From positions 1-27,196 of the forward strand of contig JALNWE010000042.1 of NCBI GenBank assembly GCA_023231065.1: a stretch of 27,196 bases of DNA. The letters are read 5' to 3'. The notes below the pieces were generated by a model that saw only the letters and a list, made by a program, of their open reading frames with translations, was not told where the DNA came from and did not search any database. This stretch comes from Bacteroidales bacterium (GTDB taxonomy: Bacteria; Bacteroidota; Bacteroidia; Bacteroidales; FEN-979). Position numbers and translations under genes: made by a program. The first letter of the stretch is position 1; every line of letters starts with the position of its first letter. This document shows positions 7,771-16,279 of this stretch, piece by piece.

Positions 7771-9552
7771 ATGAAAACGAAAAAACAGTTCACAACCGGT
7801 ATATTCTTTTTCCTTTTACTGGCCATTGGGCCATCCGTAAACTGCTTTTCTCAGGGAATCGCTTCGTCCGGGGATTCAAAACCCGGAACGGTTCCGGCTG
7901 TTGATACAGTTTATAAAATGGATTTTGAATCCATCCCGGATTTTTCCCTGACTTTTGATACCTGGACAACTGTCGATGTGGATCAACATACGACCTATGG
8001 GATTGTGGGCCACACTTTTCCACATCAAATGGAAGCCATGGCATTCCTTTGTTTCAATCCTGCCCAGGTTGTTCCATCCATGGCTTCGGATCCGAATATT
8101 CAGGCCCATGGTGGGCAGCGGTTCGGCGCCTGTTTCTCCTCCGATTCTTCCTCAAATAACGATTGGTTCATCTCCCCGAAAATCCAGCTTGGGACCAATG
8201 GAAGTTTTTCATTCTGGATTAAATCTTACAGCGATCTCTATGGATTGGATAAATACCAGGTATTGGTTTCGATAACAGACAATAATCCTGCCAGTTTTAT
8301 TCCCATCTCCGGCCCCGATTCGTTGCAAACAACACTTACATGGACCAGGAAAACATACAGCCTCGCCCAGTTTAACAATCAGATGGTCTATGTTGCCGTA
8401 CGGTGTGTATCCAGCGACAACTGGCTGATGATGATCGATGACCTGGAAGTGAGAACGCAGGCGACAAATGACCTTACCGCTGATTTTATTGCCGATAAAA
8501 CCACACCCGATGTGGGGGAGGGCATTAATTTCACCGATGAATCGACCGGAATTCCGACCTCATGGTCATGGAGTTTTCCCGGAGCGGTTCCGGCTGTTTC
8601 CAATCTTCAAAATCCTCAGAATATCAAATATTCAGTTCCTGGCGCTTACTCTGTTACCCTTATTGTCAGCAATGGGACGACATCGGATACATTAACGAAA
8701 ACCGGCTACATCACGGTGACCGGATATCCCTCCAACGTATCGCTTGATTTTGAATCGAACGAGGATTTTACCCTGGTTTTTGAACCCTGGACGACCATCG
8801 ATGTGAACGGAGGGAATACTTATGGAATAAGTGAAATCTCTTTTCCCCACCAGTTTGCGCCCATGGCTTACATCTGCTTTGTCCCGTCAAATACATCTCC
8901 GGCCCTGACCAACATGGCGCCCCATTCGGGAGTCAAACTGGGATGCTGCTTTTCGTCAGAACCTCCTTATAACCCCAACAACAAATGGTTAATTTCACCT
9001 AAAATGACCTTGGGGGCAGATCCCCGGATTGAGCTTTGGGTGCAGTCCTATAACAACGAGTATGGTGATGAAAAATTCAATATTGCAGTTTCAACCACCG
9101 ATCTCAACCCTTCCAGTTTTACCCTGGTCACCACTACCCCTGAAACCGCTCCCCTGTCGTGGACGCTGAAATCATTTAGCCTGGCGGATTATGTCAGCCA
9201 AACCGTGTATGTTGGAATTCAGTGCGTTACGAACGATAGCTTCATTTTTATGGTCGATGATATTGCCATTACTTCCGCCGTGGGAATAGACGAGCCTGAT
9301 GGGCAACATCCAATCAGTATCTATCCCAATCCTGCCAGGGGAAAATTTAATGTGAATCCGGGAAATGACAATACGTTTTCCTTTACGCTTGATCTCGTCA
9401 ATACCTTGGGTAAAACGGTCAGATCCTGGCCCGAAGCGGGGGAACTTGCACCCGTTTCATTTGATATCCATGATGTTCCTTCCGGTATTTATATGGTCCG
9501 TTTTCGTCAGGGATCAATGGAAACATACCGGAAAATAACCATTATAAATTAA
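7771..9552 (+). CDS. Secreted T9SS protein with two choice-of-anchor-J (cleaved-adhesin-like) domains and a PKD domain
   Basis: I chose ATG 7771 (593 residues) because it precedes a clear signal peptide ('MKTKKQFTTGIFFFLLLAIG') and follows the MFS stop by 10 bp; the longer frame would overlap the MFS gene. Two similar jelly-roll domains flank a PKD domain. Each has 'DFES...F.L.F..WTT.DV', 'YGI', 'FPHQ..AMA.ICF' and 'WLISPKM' or 'WFISPKI'. The PKD domain is marked by 'STGIPTSWSWSFPGA' and 'YSVPGAYSVTLIVSN'. The C-terminus ('ISIYPNPARGKF' to the end) is a type A T9SS sorting domain. The protein is therefore exported and probably anchored at the cell surface or released. Jelly-roll/PKD proteins of this type bind carbohydrate or protein; the ligand is unknown. 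The next gene is 14 bp downstream. Confidence 0.88.
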   Translation: MKTKKQFTTGIFFFLLLAIGPSVNCFSQGIASSGDSKPGTVPAVDTVYKMDFESIPDFSLTFDTWTTVDVDQHTTYGIVGHTFPHQMEAMAFLCFNPAQVVPSMASDPNIQAHGGQRFGACFSSDSSSNNDWFISPKIQLGTNGSFSFWIKSYSDLYGLDKYQVLVSITDNNPASFIPISGPDSLQTTLTWTRKTYSLAQFNNQMVYVAVRCVSSDNWLMMIDDLEVRTQATNDLTADFIADKTTPDVGEGINFTDESTGIPTSWSWSFPGAVPAVSNLQNPQNIKYSVPGAYSVTLIVSNGTTSDTLTKTGYITVTGYPSNVSLDFESNEDFTLVFEPWTTIDVNGGNTYGISEISFPHQFAPMAYICFVPSNTSPALTNMAPHSGVKLGCCFSSEPPYNPNNKWLISPKMTLGADPRIELWVQSYNNEYGDEKFNIAVSTTDLNPSSFTLVTTTPETAPLSWTLKSFSLADYVSQTVYVGIQCVTNDSFIFMVDDIAITSAVGIDEPDGQHPISIYPNPARGKFNVNPGNDNTFSFTLDLVNTLGKTVRSWPEAGELAPVSFDIHDVPSGIYMVRFRQGSMETYRKITIIN

Positions 9553-9566
9553 CCCCGATAAGTATC

Positions 9567-11234
9567 ATGCGTAAAAGCCTGACAAAATTATCCCTGTGGC
9601 TCTGCTGCCTGACCCTGGCTTTTCTTCCAAAGCTAATGATCGCCCAGTTAAACCAGGGCGGGGTCCCTAAGAGTTTTTCTTTCTCACTTCCTCCCGATGG
9701 CCGGGATGCCGTTTCACTTGCCCCACCTGATATGGAAAGTTTACGCCAGGGCGATGAGCAGGAGCCAATCCCTTACCGTTTTGCCGTGAATCTCCCGGTA
9801 GATATCGACATCGCCCGGTCGGGGAGCTGGGATAAAACCGGGGATGGGACAAAAATCTGGCGGGTTACGGTAAATGCTCCTGGCGCATTGGCATTGACTC
9901 TGTATTTCGACCAGTTTCATATCCCTCAGGGTGGTAAGTTTTTCGCCTATTCCCCCAAACGGACACAACTTTTAGGCGCCTTTACGGAAATAAACAACAA
10001 TGAAGCTAATACCTTCGCAACGGCTTTAATTGCCGGTGACAGGATCACGCTTGAATACAATTCCCCCGAAGGCGCTGACCTACCTAAGTTGCATCTCTCA
10101 GAGGTAGCTTATGCGTACAGAGGCGTTTCGGACCTGACGGGCGACAGGACAGGTTTCGGAACGGCCGGCCTTTGTGAAGTGAACGTAAAATGCAGTGAAG
10201 CAGATAACTGGCAACGCCAGGTCAGAAGTATTGCAAAGGTTGAAGTCAAACGCGGGACTTACTCGGTCTGGTGTTCAGGTTCGCTGGTCAATAACACCCT
10301 TAACAACGGCGTCCCGTATCTTCTCACGGCGGATCATTGTGGAAAGTTATCCACTTCCCTGGATTTGAGCCAGTGGGTAGTATATTTTAATTATCAGGGG
10401 ACAAGTTGCCCCAATCCTTTAATAGAGCCAACAGCCAGGACAATGACCGGGGTGAAGCTGATCGCCCATGGGGGCGATGGGGGAAACACCGGTTCGGATT
10501 TCTTTCTGGTCAAATTACTTACGGCTATTCCCGATACTTTCGATGTTTACTTCAATGGCTGGAGCAGGGATACAATCCCAAGCCCTTCCGGGGTTGGGAT
10601 CCATCATCCCCAGGGCGATATAAAAAAAATATCAACTTACACCACTCCACTGGTCCGCTCCAGCTGGAATTATCCGACGGCATATACGCATTGGCGGACG
10701 AAGTGGGCAGAAACCGCTCATGGCCATGGCGTCACTGAAGGAGGTTCATCCGGATCCCCTTTGTATGATAACAGCGGAAGGCTTATCGGAACCCTGACCG
10801 GCGGAGATTCCAGGTGCGATTCCCTTCATGTGGATCTTTATGATTATTACGGTATGTTTTACTACCACTGGGACCGCAATGGATCTGATTCGTCCAACAC
10901 CCTGAAATACTGGCTTGATCCGATCCAGTCCAATGTCATGGACCTGAACGGCTGGGCCCTGGGGACCGGGGCCCCGGTAACGATTTTGCCAGTCAGTATT
11001 TATCCGAATCCGGTGACCAGTTTCCTGAATATACAATCGGAAAATGCCATCCTTAGACAAAAATGCGAAATCAGAATCACTGATTTATGGGGTAATATCA
11101 TGTTGGTTGCCGCCTGGGAACCCTCATCGGAGACTGAGAAACATTTTGATGTTTCGGGTTGGGATTCTGGTATGTATATCCTTTCGGTTTCGGATGGGGA
11201 AAGCCGGATGGTGAAGAAAATCATCAAATTATGA
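9567..11234 (+). CDS. Secreted trypsin-like serine protease (lysyl-endopeptidase-like) with T9SS domain
   Basis: The protein has 555 residues. Residues 1-26 are a signal peptide, about 27-195 a pro/N-terminal beta domain, about 205-460 a chymotrypsin-fold protease, and about 475-555 a T9SS sorting domain ('VSIYPNPVTSFLNIQ'). The catalytic triad is visible: H257 in 'LLTADHCG', D311 in 'GSDFFLVKL' and S395 in 'GGSSGSPLYD'. These motifs, and 'HHPQGDIKKIS', match the lysyl endopeptidase/Achromobacter protease I group. Cys residues in 'AGLCEVNVKC' and 'VWCSGSLV' probably form disulfides. Cleavage after lysine is inferred from family only. The stop codon overlaps the mqnE start by 4 bp. Confidence 0.9.
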   Translation: MRKSLTKLSLWLCCLTLAFLPKLMIAQLNQGGVPKSFSFSLPPDGRDAVSLAPPDMESLRQGDEQEPIPYRFAVNLPVDIDIARSGSWDKTGDGTKIWRVTVNAPGALALTLYFDQFHIPQGGKFFAYSPKRTQLLGAFTEINNNEANTFATALIAGDRITLEYNSPEGADLPKLHLSEVAYAYRGVSDLTGDRTGFGTAGLCEVNVKCSEADNWQRQVRSIAKVEVKRGTYSVWCSGSLVNNTLNNGVPYLLTADHCGKLSTSLDLSQWVVYFNYQGTSCPNPLIEPTARTMTGVKLIAHGGDGGNTGSDFFLVKLLTAIPDTFDVYFNGWSRDTIPSPSGVGIHHPQGDIKKISTYTTPLVRSSWNYPTAYTHWRTKWAETAHGHGVTEGGSSGSPLYDNSGRLIGTLTGGDSRCDSLHVDLYDYYGMFYYHWDRNGSDSSNTLKYWLDPIQSNVMDLNGWALGTGAPVTILPVSIYPNPVTSFLNIQSENAILRQKCEIRITDLWGNIMLVAAWEPSSETEKHFDVSGWDSGMYILSVSDGESRMVKKIIKL

Positions 11235-12364
11235 ACGTAATGCAGGAAAATTACCGGTTGGTTTTTATCGACCGGATGAATTCTTTGTCCCCGGTTAAAG
11301 CCATTTGCCTGAAAGTCCTGAAAGGAGAACGGATTTCTCCCGAAGAAGGGTTATCTCTTTATGAGCATGCTGAATTAGGTTTGCTGGGGCTGTTGGCCGA
11401 TGAAACCCGGGTCCGGAAAAATGGCCGCGCAGCCTATTATATCCGCAATTACCATATTGAGCCCACCAATATTTGTGTTAACAATTGCCTTTTTTGCTCC
11501 TTTTCACACCATTTCAGCCCTGCCAGATGGGAACTAACCATTGGTGACATTCTTCAAAAGGTTGAAGAAATGGATGATACGATCATGGAACTTCACATTA
11601 CCGGCGCTGTCCATCCCGAACGGGACATCTATTATTACGGGGAATTACTGAAAAAGATCAAATCACTCCGGCCGGATTTGCATATAAAAGCTTATTCAGC
11701 CGTAGAATTGGATTATATGATCAAAAAATCAAACCTCACTTTTACGGAAGGGATTGGCTACCTGAAATCCTGCGGATTGGGTTCCATCCCGGGTGGGGGC
11801 GCTGAAATTTTTGATGAAGGTCTCAGGAACATCATCTGTGGAATGAAGGCTACCTCTTCCACCTGGCTGGAGATCCATGAAACGGCCCATCGCGCAGGCA
11901 TTCCTTCCAATGCAACGATGTTGTATGGTCATATAGAAACCCCTCGGCAAAGAATAGATCATCTGGAACGGCTCCGGCAATTACAGGACCGCACTTCAGG
12001 ATTCAACGCCTTCATCCCTCTGAAATTCAGGAACAGTAACAATAAACTATCGGAGGTTAAAGAAGTTTCTGTCATTGACGACATGAAAATGTATGCCATA
12101 GCCCGGATCTATCTGGATAATTTTCCTCATATCAAAGCATACTGGCCTGCAGTAGGCCGAAAACTGGCTCAGGTTTCCCTGTCATTCGGCGTTGACGACA
12201 TGGACGGCACCATTAATGATTCAACCCGGATTTATTCCCTGGCCGGGGCTGAAGACCAGAACCCCGTCATGACGGTTTCAGAGATGCGGGAATTGATAAC
12301 AGCCGCGAAAAGAATTCCCGTGGAACGGGACTCGCTGTATCGACCATTGAACATTGACCCCTGA
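11231..12364 (+). CDS. mqnE: Aminodeoxyfutalosine synthase (radical SAM)
   Basis: The protein has 377 residues from ATG 11231. MqnE joins 3-[(1-carboxyvinyl)oxy]benzoate and S-adenosylmethionine to give aminodeoxyfutalosine, the second step of the futalosine menaquinone pathway. The [4Fe-4S]-binding motif CxxxCxxC is C82, C86 and C89 in 'ICVNNCLFCSF'. Other MqnE marks are 'ELHITGAVHPE', 'GLGSIPGGGAEIF', 'SNATMLYGHIET' and 'FIPLKF'. 'SFGVDDMDGTI' is shared with MqnC, but the N-terminal motifs favour MqnE. The start overlaps the protease stop as ATGA, suggesting translational coupling. An earlier start would lie inside the protease sorting domain. Confidence 0.93.
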   Translation: MNVMQENYRLVFIDRMNSLSPVKAICLKVLKGERISPEEGLSLYEHAELGLLGLLADETRVRKNGRAAYYIRNYHIEPTNICVNNCLFCSFSHHFSPARWELTIGDILQKVEEMDDTIMELHITGAVHPERDIYYYGELLKKIKSLRPDLHIKAYSAVELDYMIKKSNLTFTEGIGYLKSCGLGSIPGGGAEIFDEGLRNIICGMKATSSTWLEIHETAHRAGIPSNATMLYGHIETPRQRIDHLERLRQLQDRTSGFNAFIPLKFRNSNNKLSEVKEVSVIDDMKMYAIARIYLDNFPHIKAYWPAVGRKLAQVSLSFGVDDMDGTINDSTRIYSLAGAEDQNPVMTVSEMRELITAAKRIPVERDSLYRPLNIDP

Positions 12365-12386
12365 CCTTTCTCCTTGAGGAGAAAGG
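12365..12386. terminator. Hairpin between convergent mqnE and rluD-like genes
   Basis: A perfect 9-bp stem (CCTTTCTCC / GGAGAAAGG) with a TTGA loop begins one base after the mqnE stop. It could end transcription in both directions between convergent genes. No U-tract follows on either strand, so intrinsic termination is uncertain. Confidence 0.4.
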
Positions 12387-12472
12387 AGAATCCAGCGCCC
12401 ATTTCGCGCCAGGTCACCCTGACCCGCCATAATGGATTGATTGATAATACAATGTAAGACCAGGGGATTTTA

Positions 12473-13513
12473 TTAAGTCTCTTCCAGATTTTTATGGATG
12501 CTGTAATTCCTCCATTTTTCGATGGCCCCCGACAGATCTTCCGGATAATCAGAGTCAAAGTAGATGTATTTCCGTGTCGTGGGATGGATGAACCCCAGCG
12601 ATTTAGCATGCAAGGCCTGGCGGGGAATCAGTTTAAAACAATGCTGAACGAACTGACGGTATTTCGTAAAGGTAGTCCCTTTCACGATTTCTGCTCCGCC
12701 ATAACTTTCATCATTGAACAACGGATGTCCGATGTGCTTGAAATGTACCCTGATCTGATGGGTACGTCCGGTCTCCAGCCTGCATTCCACCAGGGTTACA
12801 TATCCAAACCGCTCCAGCACGGTATAATGCGTTACGGCATGACGCCCTTTATCCTCTTCATCACATACAGTATAAATGAGACGATTACGGGAATCGCGTC
12901 CGATATTTCCTGTAATGGTACCCTGGTCGGCTTTGATATTGCCCCACACCAAAGCCACATAAGTGCGGTTGATGGTATGGTCGAAAAATTGTTTTGCCAG
13001 CCGGGACTGTGCCAGTTCGTTTTTTGCCACAAGCAGGATACCGCTGGTATCTTTATCAATCCGGTGGACCAGGTAAGGTTTCACTTCCGGGTTGGCATTT
13101 TCCGGTTGCTGCAAATGATACAGAAGCGCATTCTGTAAGGTACCGGTGAAATTTCCGTGACCGGGGTGGACCACCATCCCAGGCGGTTTATTGATTACCA
13201 TCAGGTCGTCATCCTCATAAACGATAGGAACAGGAATATTCTCGGGATAGATCTCGGTATCGCGCGGAGGATAAGCTAAAACGATGGAAATGACATCCTG
13301 CGGACGGACCTTGTAATTGGGTTTTATCGCGTTGTCGTTGACCAGGATATTTCCTGCGCGGGCAGCATTCTGGATCCGGTTACGGGAAGCATTTTCGATC
13401 TTGGCCATCAGGTACTTATCGATCCGCAACAGGGCCTGGCCTTTATCAACGACGAACCTGAAGTGCTCATACATTTCATTGGATTCTTCGTTGGCGCCGG
13501 ATTGTTCAATCAT
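12473..13513 (-). CDS. RluD-family 23S rRNA pseudouridine synthase
   Basis: The protein has 346 residues. An S4-like RNA-binding domain occupies about residues 17-80 ('RIDKYLMAKIENASRNRIQ...GNILVND'). The RluA/RluD catalytic domain follows, with 'HRIDKDTSGILL' (150-161) carrying the catalytic Asp153, and 'ETGRTHQIRVHFKHIGHPLFND' as the second conserved motif. It isomerises uridines, most likely in helix 69 of 23S rRNA as RluD does, although the exact target cannot be read from sequence. It lies 21 bp downstream of the large T9SS gene on the same strand. Met14 is an alternative start. Confidence 0.9.
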   Translation of the reverse strand: MIEQSGANEESNEMYEHFRFVVDKGQALLRIDKYLMAKIENASRNRIQNAARAGNILVNDNAIKPNYKVRPQDVISIVLAYPPRDTEIYPENIPVPIVYEDDDLMVINKPPGMVVHPGHGNFTGTLQNALLYHLQQPENANPEVKPYLVHRIDKDTSGILLVAKNELAQSRLAKQFFDHTINRTYVALVWGNIKADQGTITGNIGRDSRNRLIYTVCDEEDKGRHAVTHYTVLERFGYVTLVECRLETGRTHQIRVHFKHIGHPLFNDESYGGAEIVKGTTFTKYRQFVQHCFKLIPRQALHAKSLGFIHPTTRKYIYFDSDYPEDLSGAIEKWRNYSIHKNLEET

Positions 13514-13534
13514 AACATGCTGTAAAGAAGCATT

Positions 13535-15541
13535 TTAATGGGCAATGATCAGTTTTGAAGTCCCGATTTGCGTTCCATCATGATCAGTCAGGGAAATACA
13601 ATAAATACCATCCGGAAGGTTGGCCACATCAAGGGAAGAAGTATAAGCTGATTTTAAAACCGGTTGGCCAATGAGGTTATAGATTGTCAGGGATGCATGC
13701 CTTGATGCGGCGCGGATCAGATCGTTTTCAGGGAGACGGATATTCACTTTACCTGAAAAGCATGGATTGGGGTAGAGGCCAAACTCCAGCCGGTCCGGAT
13801 TGATTTCGCCGGTCCCCAGCGGGATTGGTTTCCCGACAACAGGCCGCATCATCAATGAACCGGAAAAAAACGAATTGTCCCATTCCCCCATGGTATTATA
13901 AAATATCTCATCCTGGCTGTTATTGTAAGTGTCAAAACCCACATTCAGATTATCATTGGTGGTCTGGATCCAGCCGACATAAAACGTACCTGTCAGCCGT
14001 AATGGGGGATAAATATGGTAGGTAATGAACTTGTTCAGCGAATCGGTATAGTAGGGGAGGACCAGATCGGAATAGATGGTATCTCCCGGCGTCCCTGCAT
14101 TATCATTCCATACACACAGGTAAAACCATTGGTTGCTGGCATTGCTGAGCGTCCGGTTAAAATAGACCTGAACAGCGCGAAGGGTATCTGGCGATTTATT
14201 AAGATGAAAACGATAGGCGAGTTTTGATCCCGCGGGGGTAAGGCCATAACCTGCTTCAGGAGTGCCATCATCATAAGCAAAGTAATTGTAAAATTTTTGC
14301 CATGATTGCATGGTGTCGCCTAAAGCTGATCCGGGATCATTGGCTTTCACAATATGCGTGATCAGAAAAGAGGCGCTGTCAGAAGCGCTGATGGGGAAAA
14401 GGAAAGGCACCGGAGGATGGGCAAAAGGCTGGTAAGTAACATATCCGTTATAATAAAATGTCTTGATATTGTAGTTGCCCCCATCGTATGTTTTGGAAAA
14501 GGCCCCTCCGGGATCCGTGGCATAATAATTATAAGATGAAAGATGGCTGTCCAGGTCGCGGTTACTGATGAGGATATCGATGGTATCGCTGATTTCGTTG
14601 GTGGGGTCATCACAATATTGGGGATAAGGCATTTGCTCGTACCGTTTCAACATGGATGGCGGACGCTGGATAAACCGGATCTCCGGGTAAATGGTATCTG
14701 TATATTCCCGGTTGATGTTCAGGTAAATATTATCGAGGTTCCATTGGTCGGTATTGCTTTGCCAGCTCGGTTCTTCGGAACTCGCTAAGCTTACATAGTT
14801 AAAAAACCGGAAACGGAATTTATTCGTGAAATACCGCGGATCGGTAACGGGAACCATTACCTGCCGGAAATATTTATTGCCTTGCAGATAAAAAGTATCG
14901 AGGGACATTCCATTTGCAAACCACACTTTTTGCCAGAGATCAGGAATGGCCGTGGTATCGGTAGGCGTGATGCTGTCGTGGGCCGGCCTGACAAGAAATT
15001 GTAAGATCAGGGAATCGGAAGTTTGAGGAGGACGGCCCCTCCCCTGGGGCTGGTAGAAAAAACTCAGGTAAACCGAATCGGCAGGGCCAAGGCTTCGCGG
15101 TACCGGCGTAAGGATTGAATCAAGACGGATATAACGCGATGTCAGATGATCGGCGATAAAACAGGCGGGACCAGGGACCGCGTTGCGGTAAATCATTCCG
15201 GAATCGTTGATGGCATCCAGGGTGACCGCTCCAAGGTTGACCGGGTAAACAGGGAAATCATTGTTTTCAAATGCATAACGGTCAATCCAGCGCAAAGCAG
15301 AAGGAAAGACGCCATTGGTTGAAAAATCATCGAAAAATGGCAGGTTGACAGGAAGGGTATCTGTTCCTCCGGGGGCATATTTCAGGCGGCTCATTTCTGT
15401 TACTTTCTCCTGTACCACCGGGTTGAAATGTAATCCTGTAAGCGCTTCCTGCGCGAATGCTGAAGTTCCGGCCACTAAAAGGGCCATATAAAAAAACAGG
15501 GTACGCATCAAGAATAATTTTCTGTTTACCATTGATTTCAT
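13535..15541 (-). CDS. Large T9SS-secreted protein of unknown function
   Basis: The protein has up to 668 residues (alternative starts at 15532 and 15508). A signal peptide ends at 'SAFAQ' near residue 31. Residues about 65-280 look like a jelly-roll domain ('LPFFDDFSTNG', 'WNLDNIYLNINREY'). The middle (about 290-560) has beta-rich segments including 'FAYDDGTPEAGYGL' and 'TFYVGWIQTTNDNLNVGFD'. The C-terminus ('FGLYPNPCFSGKVNI' to the end) is a T9SS sorting domain. No catalytic motif was recognised. It sits between a PASTA membrane protein (30 bp upstream) and an rRNA pseudouridine synthase (21 bp downstream), so it is probably part of a housekeeping operon and not a mobile surface protein. 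Confidence 0.85.
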   Translation of the reverse strand: MKSMVNRKLFLMRTLFFYMALLVAGTSAFAQEALTGLHFNPVVQEKVTEMSRLKYAPGGTDTLPVNLPFFDDFSTNGVFPSALRWIDRYAFENNDFPVYPVNLGAVTLDAINDSGMIYRNAVPGPACFIADHLTSRYIRLDSILTPVPRSLGPADSVYLSFFYQPQGRGRPPQTSDSLILQFLVRPAHDSITPTDTTAIPDLWQKVWFANGMSLDTFYLQGNKYFRQVMVPVTDPRYFTNKFRFRFFNYVSLASSEEPSWQSNTDQWNLDNIYLNINREYTDTIYPEIRFIQRPPSMLKRYEQMPYPQYCDDPTNEISDTIDILISNRDLDSHLSSYNYYATDPGGAFSKTYDGGNYNIKTFYYNGYVTYQPFAHPPVPFLFPISASDSASFLITHIVKANDPGSALGDTMQSWQKFYNYFAYDDGTPEAGYGLTPAGSKLAYRFHLNKSPDTLRAVQVYFNRTLSNASNQWFYLCVWNDNAGTPGDTIYSDLVLPYYTDSLNKFITYHIYPPLRLTGTFYVGWIQTTNDNLNVGFDTYNNSQDEIFYNTMGEWDNSFFSGSLMMRPVVGKPIPLGTGEINPDRLEFGLYPNPCFSGKVNIRLPENDLIRAASRHASLTIYNLIGQPVLKSAYTSSLDVANLPDGIYCISLTDHDGTQIGTSKLIIAH

Positions 15542-15571
15542 TGTCAGCTTGGCTATCCGTTCAACTGCATT

Positions 15572-16168
15572 TTATTCAGGGATTCCTTCCTCCAACGAAT
15601 CCGCCTGTTTCAATTCTGCTGCTTTGGCCCCCATCCCGACCGTAAGGCTGATCATGGAACCTTTATCGATCATCGTTCCGGCTTTGATAGGCTTTCCTCC
15701 AAATAACTGGTTTTGAACGGCATCTTCATCAAAAGAACGGATATATATTAGTTTACCTAACCTAAGGCCCGAAGATTCCAGCATCGATTGTGCCTGCCGC
15801 AGGGTCAGATCGCGCAGGTCAGGCATCGGGGTCTTTTCAGGGACAAAAGAGGTGATCGAAAGATAGATGGTCCTGTTCTTTTTAACCTTCGATCCCGGAT
15901 AGGGATCCTGGGATAAAACGGTCCCTTTTGGTTTTGTAGCGTCAAATATGGAATCGACTACCGAAAACTGATAATTCCTGTTATCCGGGTTCCCGGTTAC
16001 ATCCTGAACATAGATGCCCCGGAAATCGGGAACAATAATGTATTCGTCGTGTTTGGTGTACCACGAGAGTGATTGCAAGGTGATCAGAATCAGGACAACA
16101 GTAATTCCAATGGCAATGAGAAAATGCTTGAGAAATTTTTTAGAAAACAGGAACTCAAAAAAATCCAT
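15572..16168 (-). CDS. Membrane protein with two PASTA domains
   Basis: The protein has 198 residues: a short cytoplasmic N-terminus, one membrane helix (about 15-36), then two PASTA domains in the periplasm (about 43-107, with 'SQDPYPGSKVKKNRTIYLSI', and about 113-180, with 'MPDLRDLTLRQAQSMLESSG'). PASTA domains bind peptidoglycan stem peptides in some penicillin-binding proteins and kinases. Here no kinase or transpeptidase domain is attached. It is divergent from ddl, which makes the D-Ala-D-Ala of the same peptides, and leads an operon with a T9SS protein and a pseudouridine synthase. Confidence 0.9.
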   Translation of the reverse strand: MDFFEFLFSKKFLKHFLIAIGITVVLILITLQSLSWYTKHDEYIIVPDFRGIYVQDVTGNPDNRNYQFSVVDSIFDATKPKGTVLSQDPYPGSKVKKNRTIYLSITSFVPEKTPMPDLRDLTLRQAQSMLESSGLRLGKLIYIRSFDEDAVQNQLFGGKPIKAGTMIDKGSMISLTVGMGAKAAELKQADSLEEGIPE

Positions 16169-16230
16169 GTTCTGGTTTTAAGGTATTAACCTGAAATCGC
16201 TTACTTTATTGTACTTCCATAAGAGAACGA

Positions 16231-16238
16231 CAAACTTA
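16231..16238 (-). promoter_or_regulatory. Putative -7 promoter element (TAAGTTTG) for the PASTA operon
   Basis: The minus strand reads TAAGTTTG, an exact TAnnTTTG match, 63 bp upstream of the PASTA gene start at 16168. It is back to back with the element for ddl. Confidence 0.4.
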
Positions 16239-16250
16239 CGGAAAATAAAT

Positions 16251-16258
16251 TAATTTTG
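16251..16258 (+). promoter_or_regulatory. Putative -7 promoter element (TAATTTTG) for ddl-rdgB
   Basis: The plus strand reads TAATTTTG, an exact TAnnTTTG match, 22 bp upstream of the ddl ATG at 16280. It overlaps the alternative TTG start at 16256, arguing against that longer start. Confidence 0.42.
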
Positions 16259-16279
16259 CCCTCATTAAAACTATGGTGT

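Noticed and set aside
12494..13138. Plus-strand open frame of 214 codons
   Set aside because: It mirrors the pseudouridine synthase gene, whose catalytic motifs are on the minus strand. Long antisense frames are common in such genes.
16256..16279. Extended ddl start at TTG 16256
   Set aside because: It lies within the putative -7 element, and the extra eight residues do not resemble a Ddl N-terminus.
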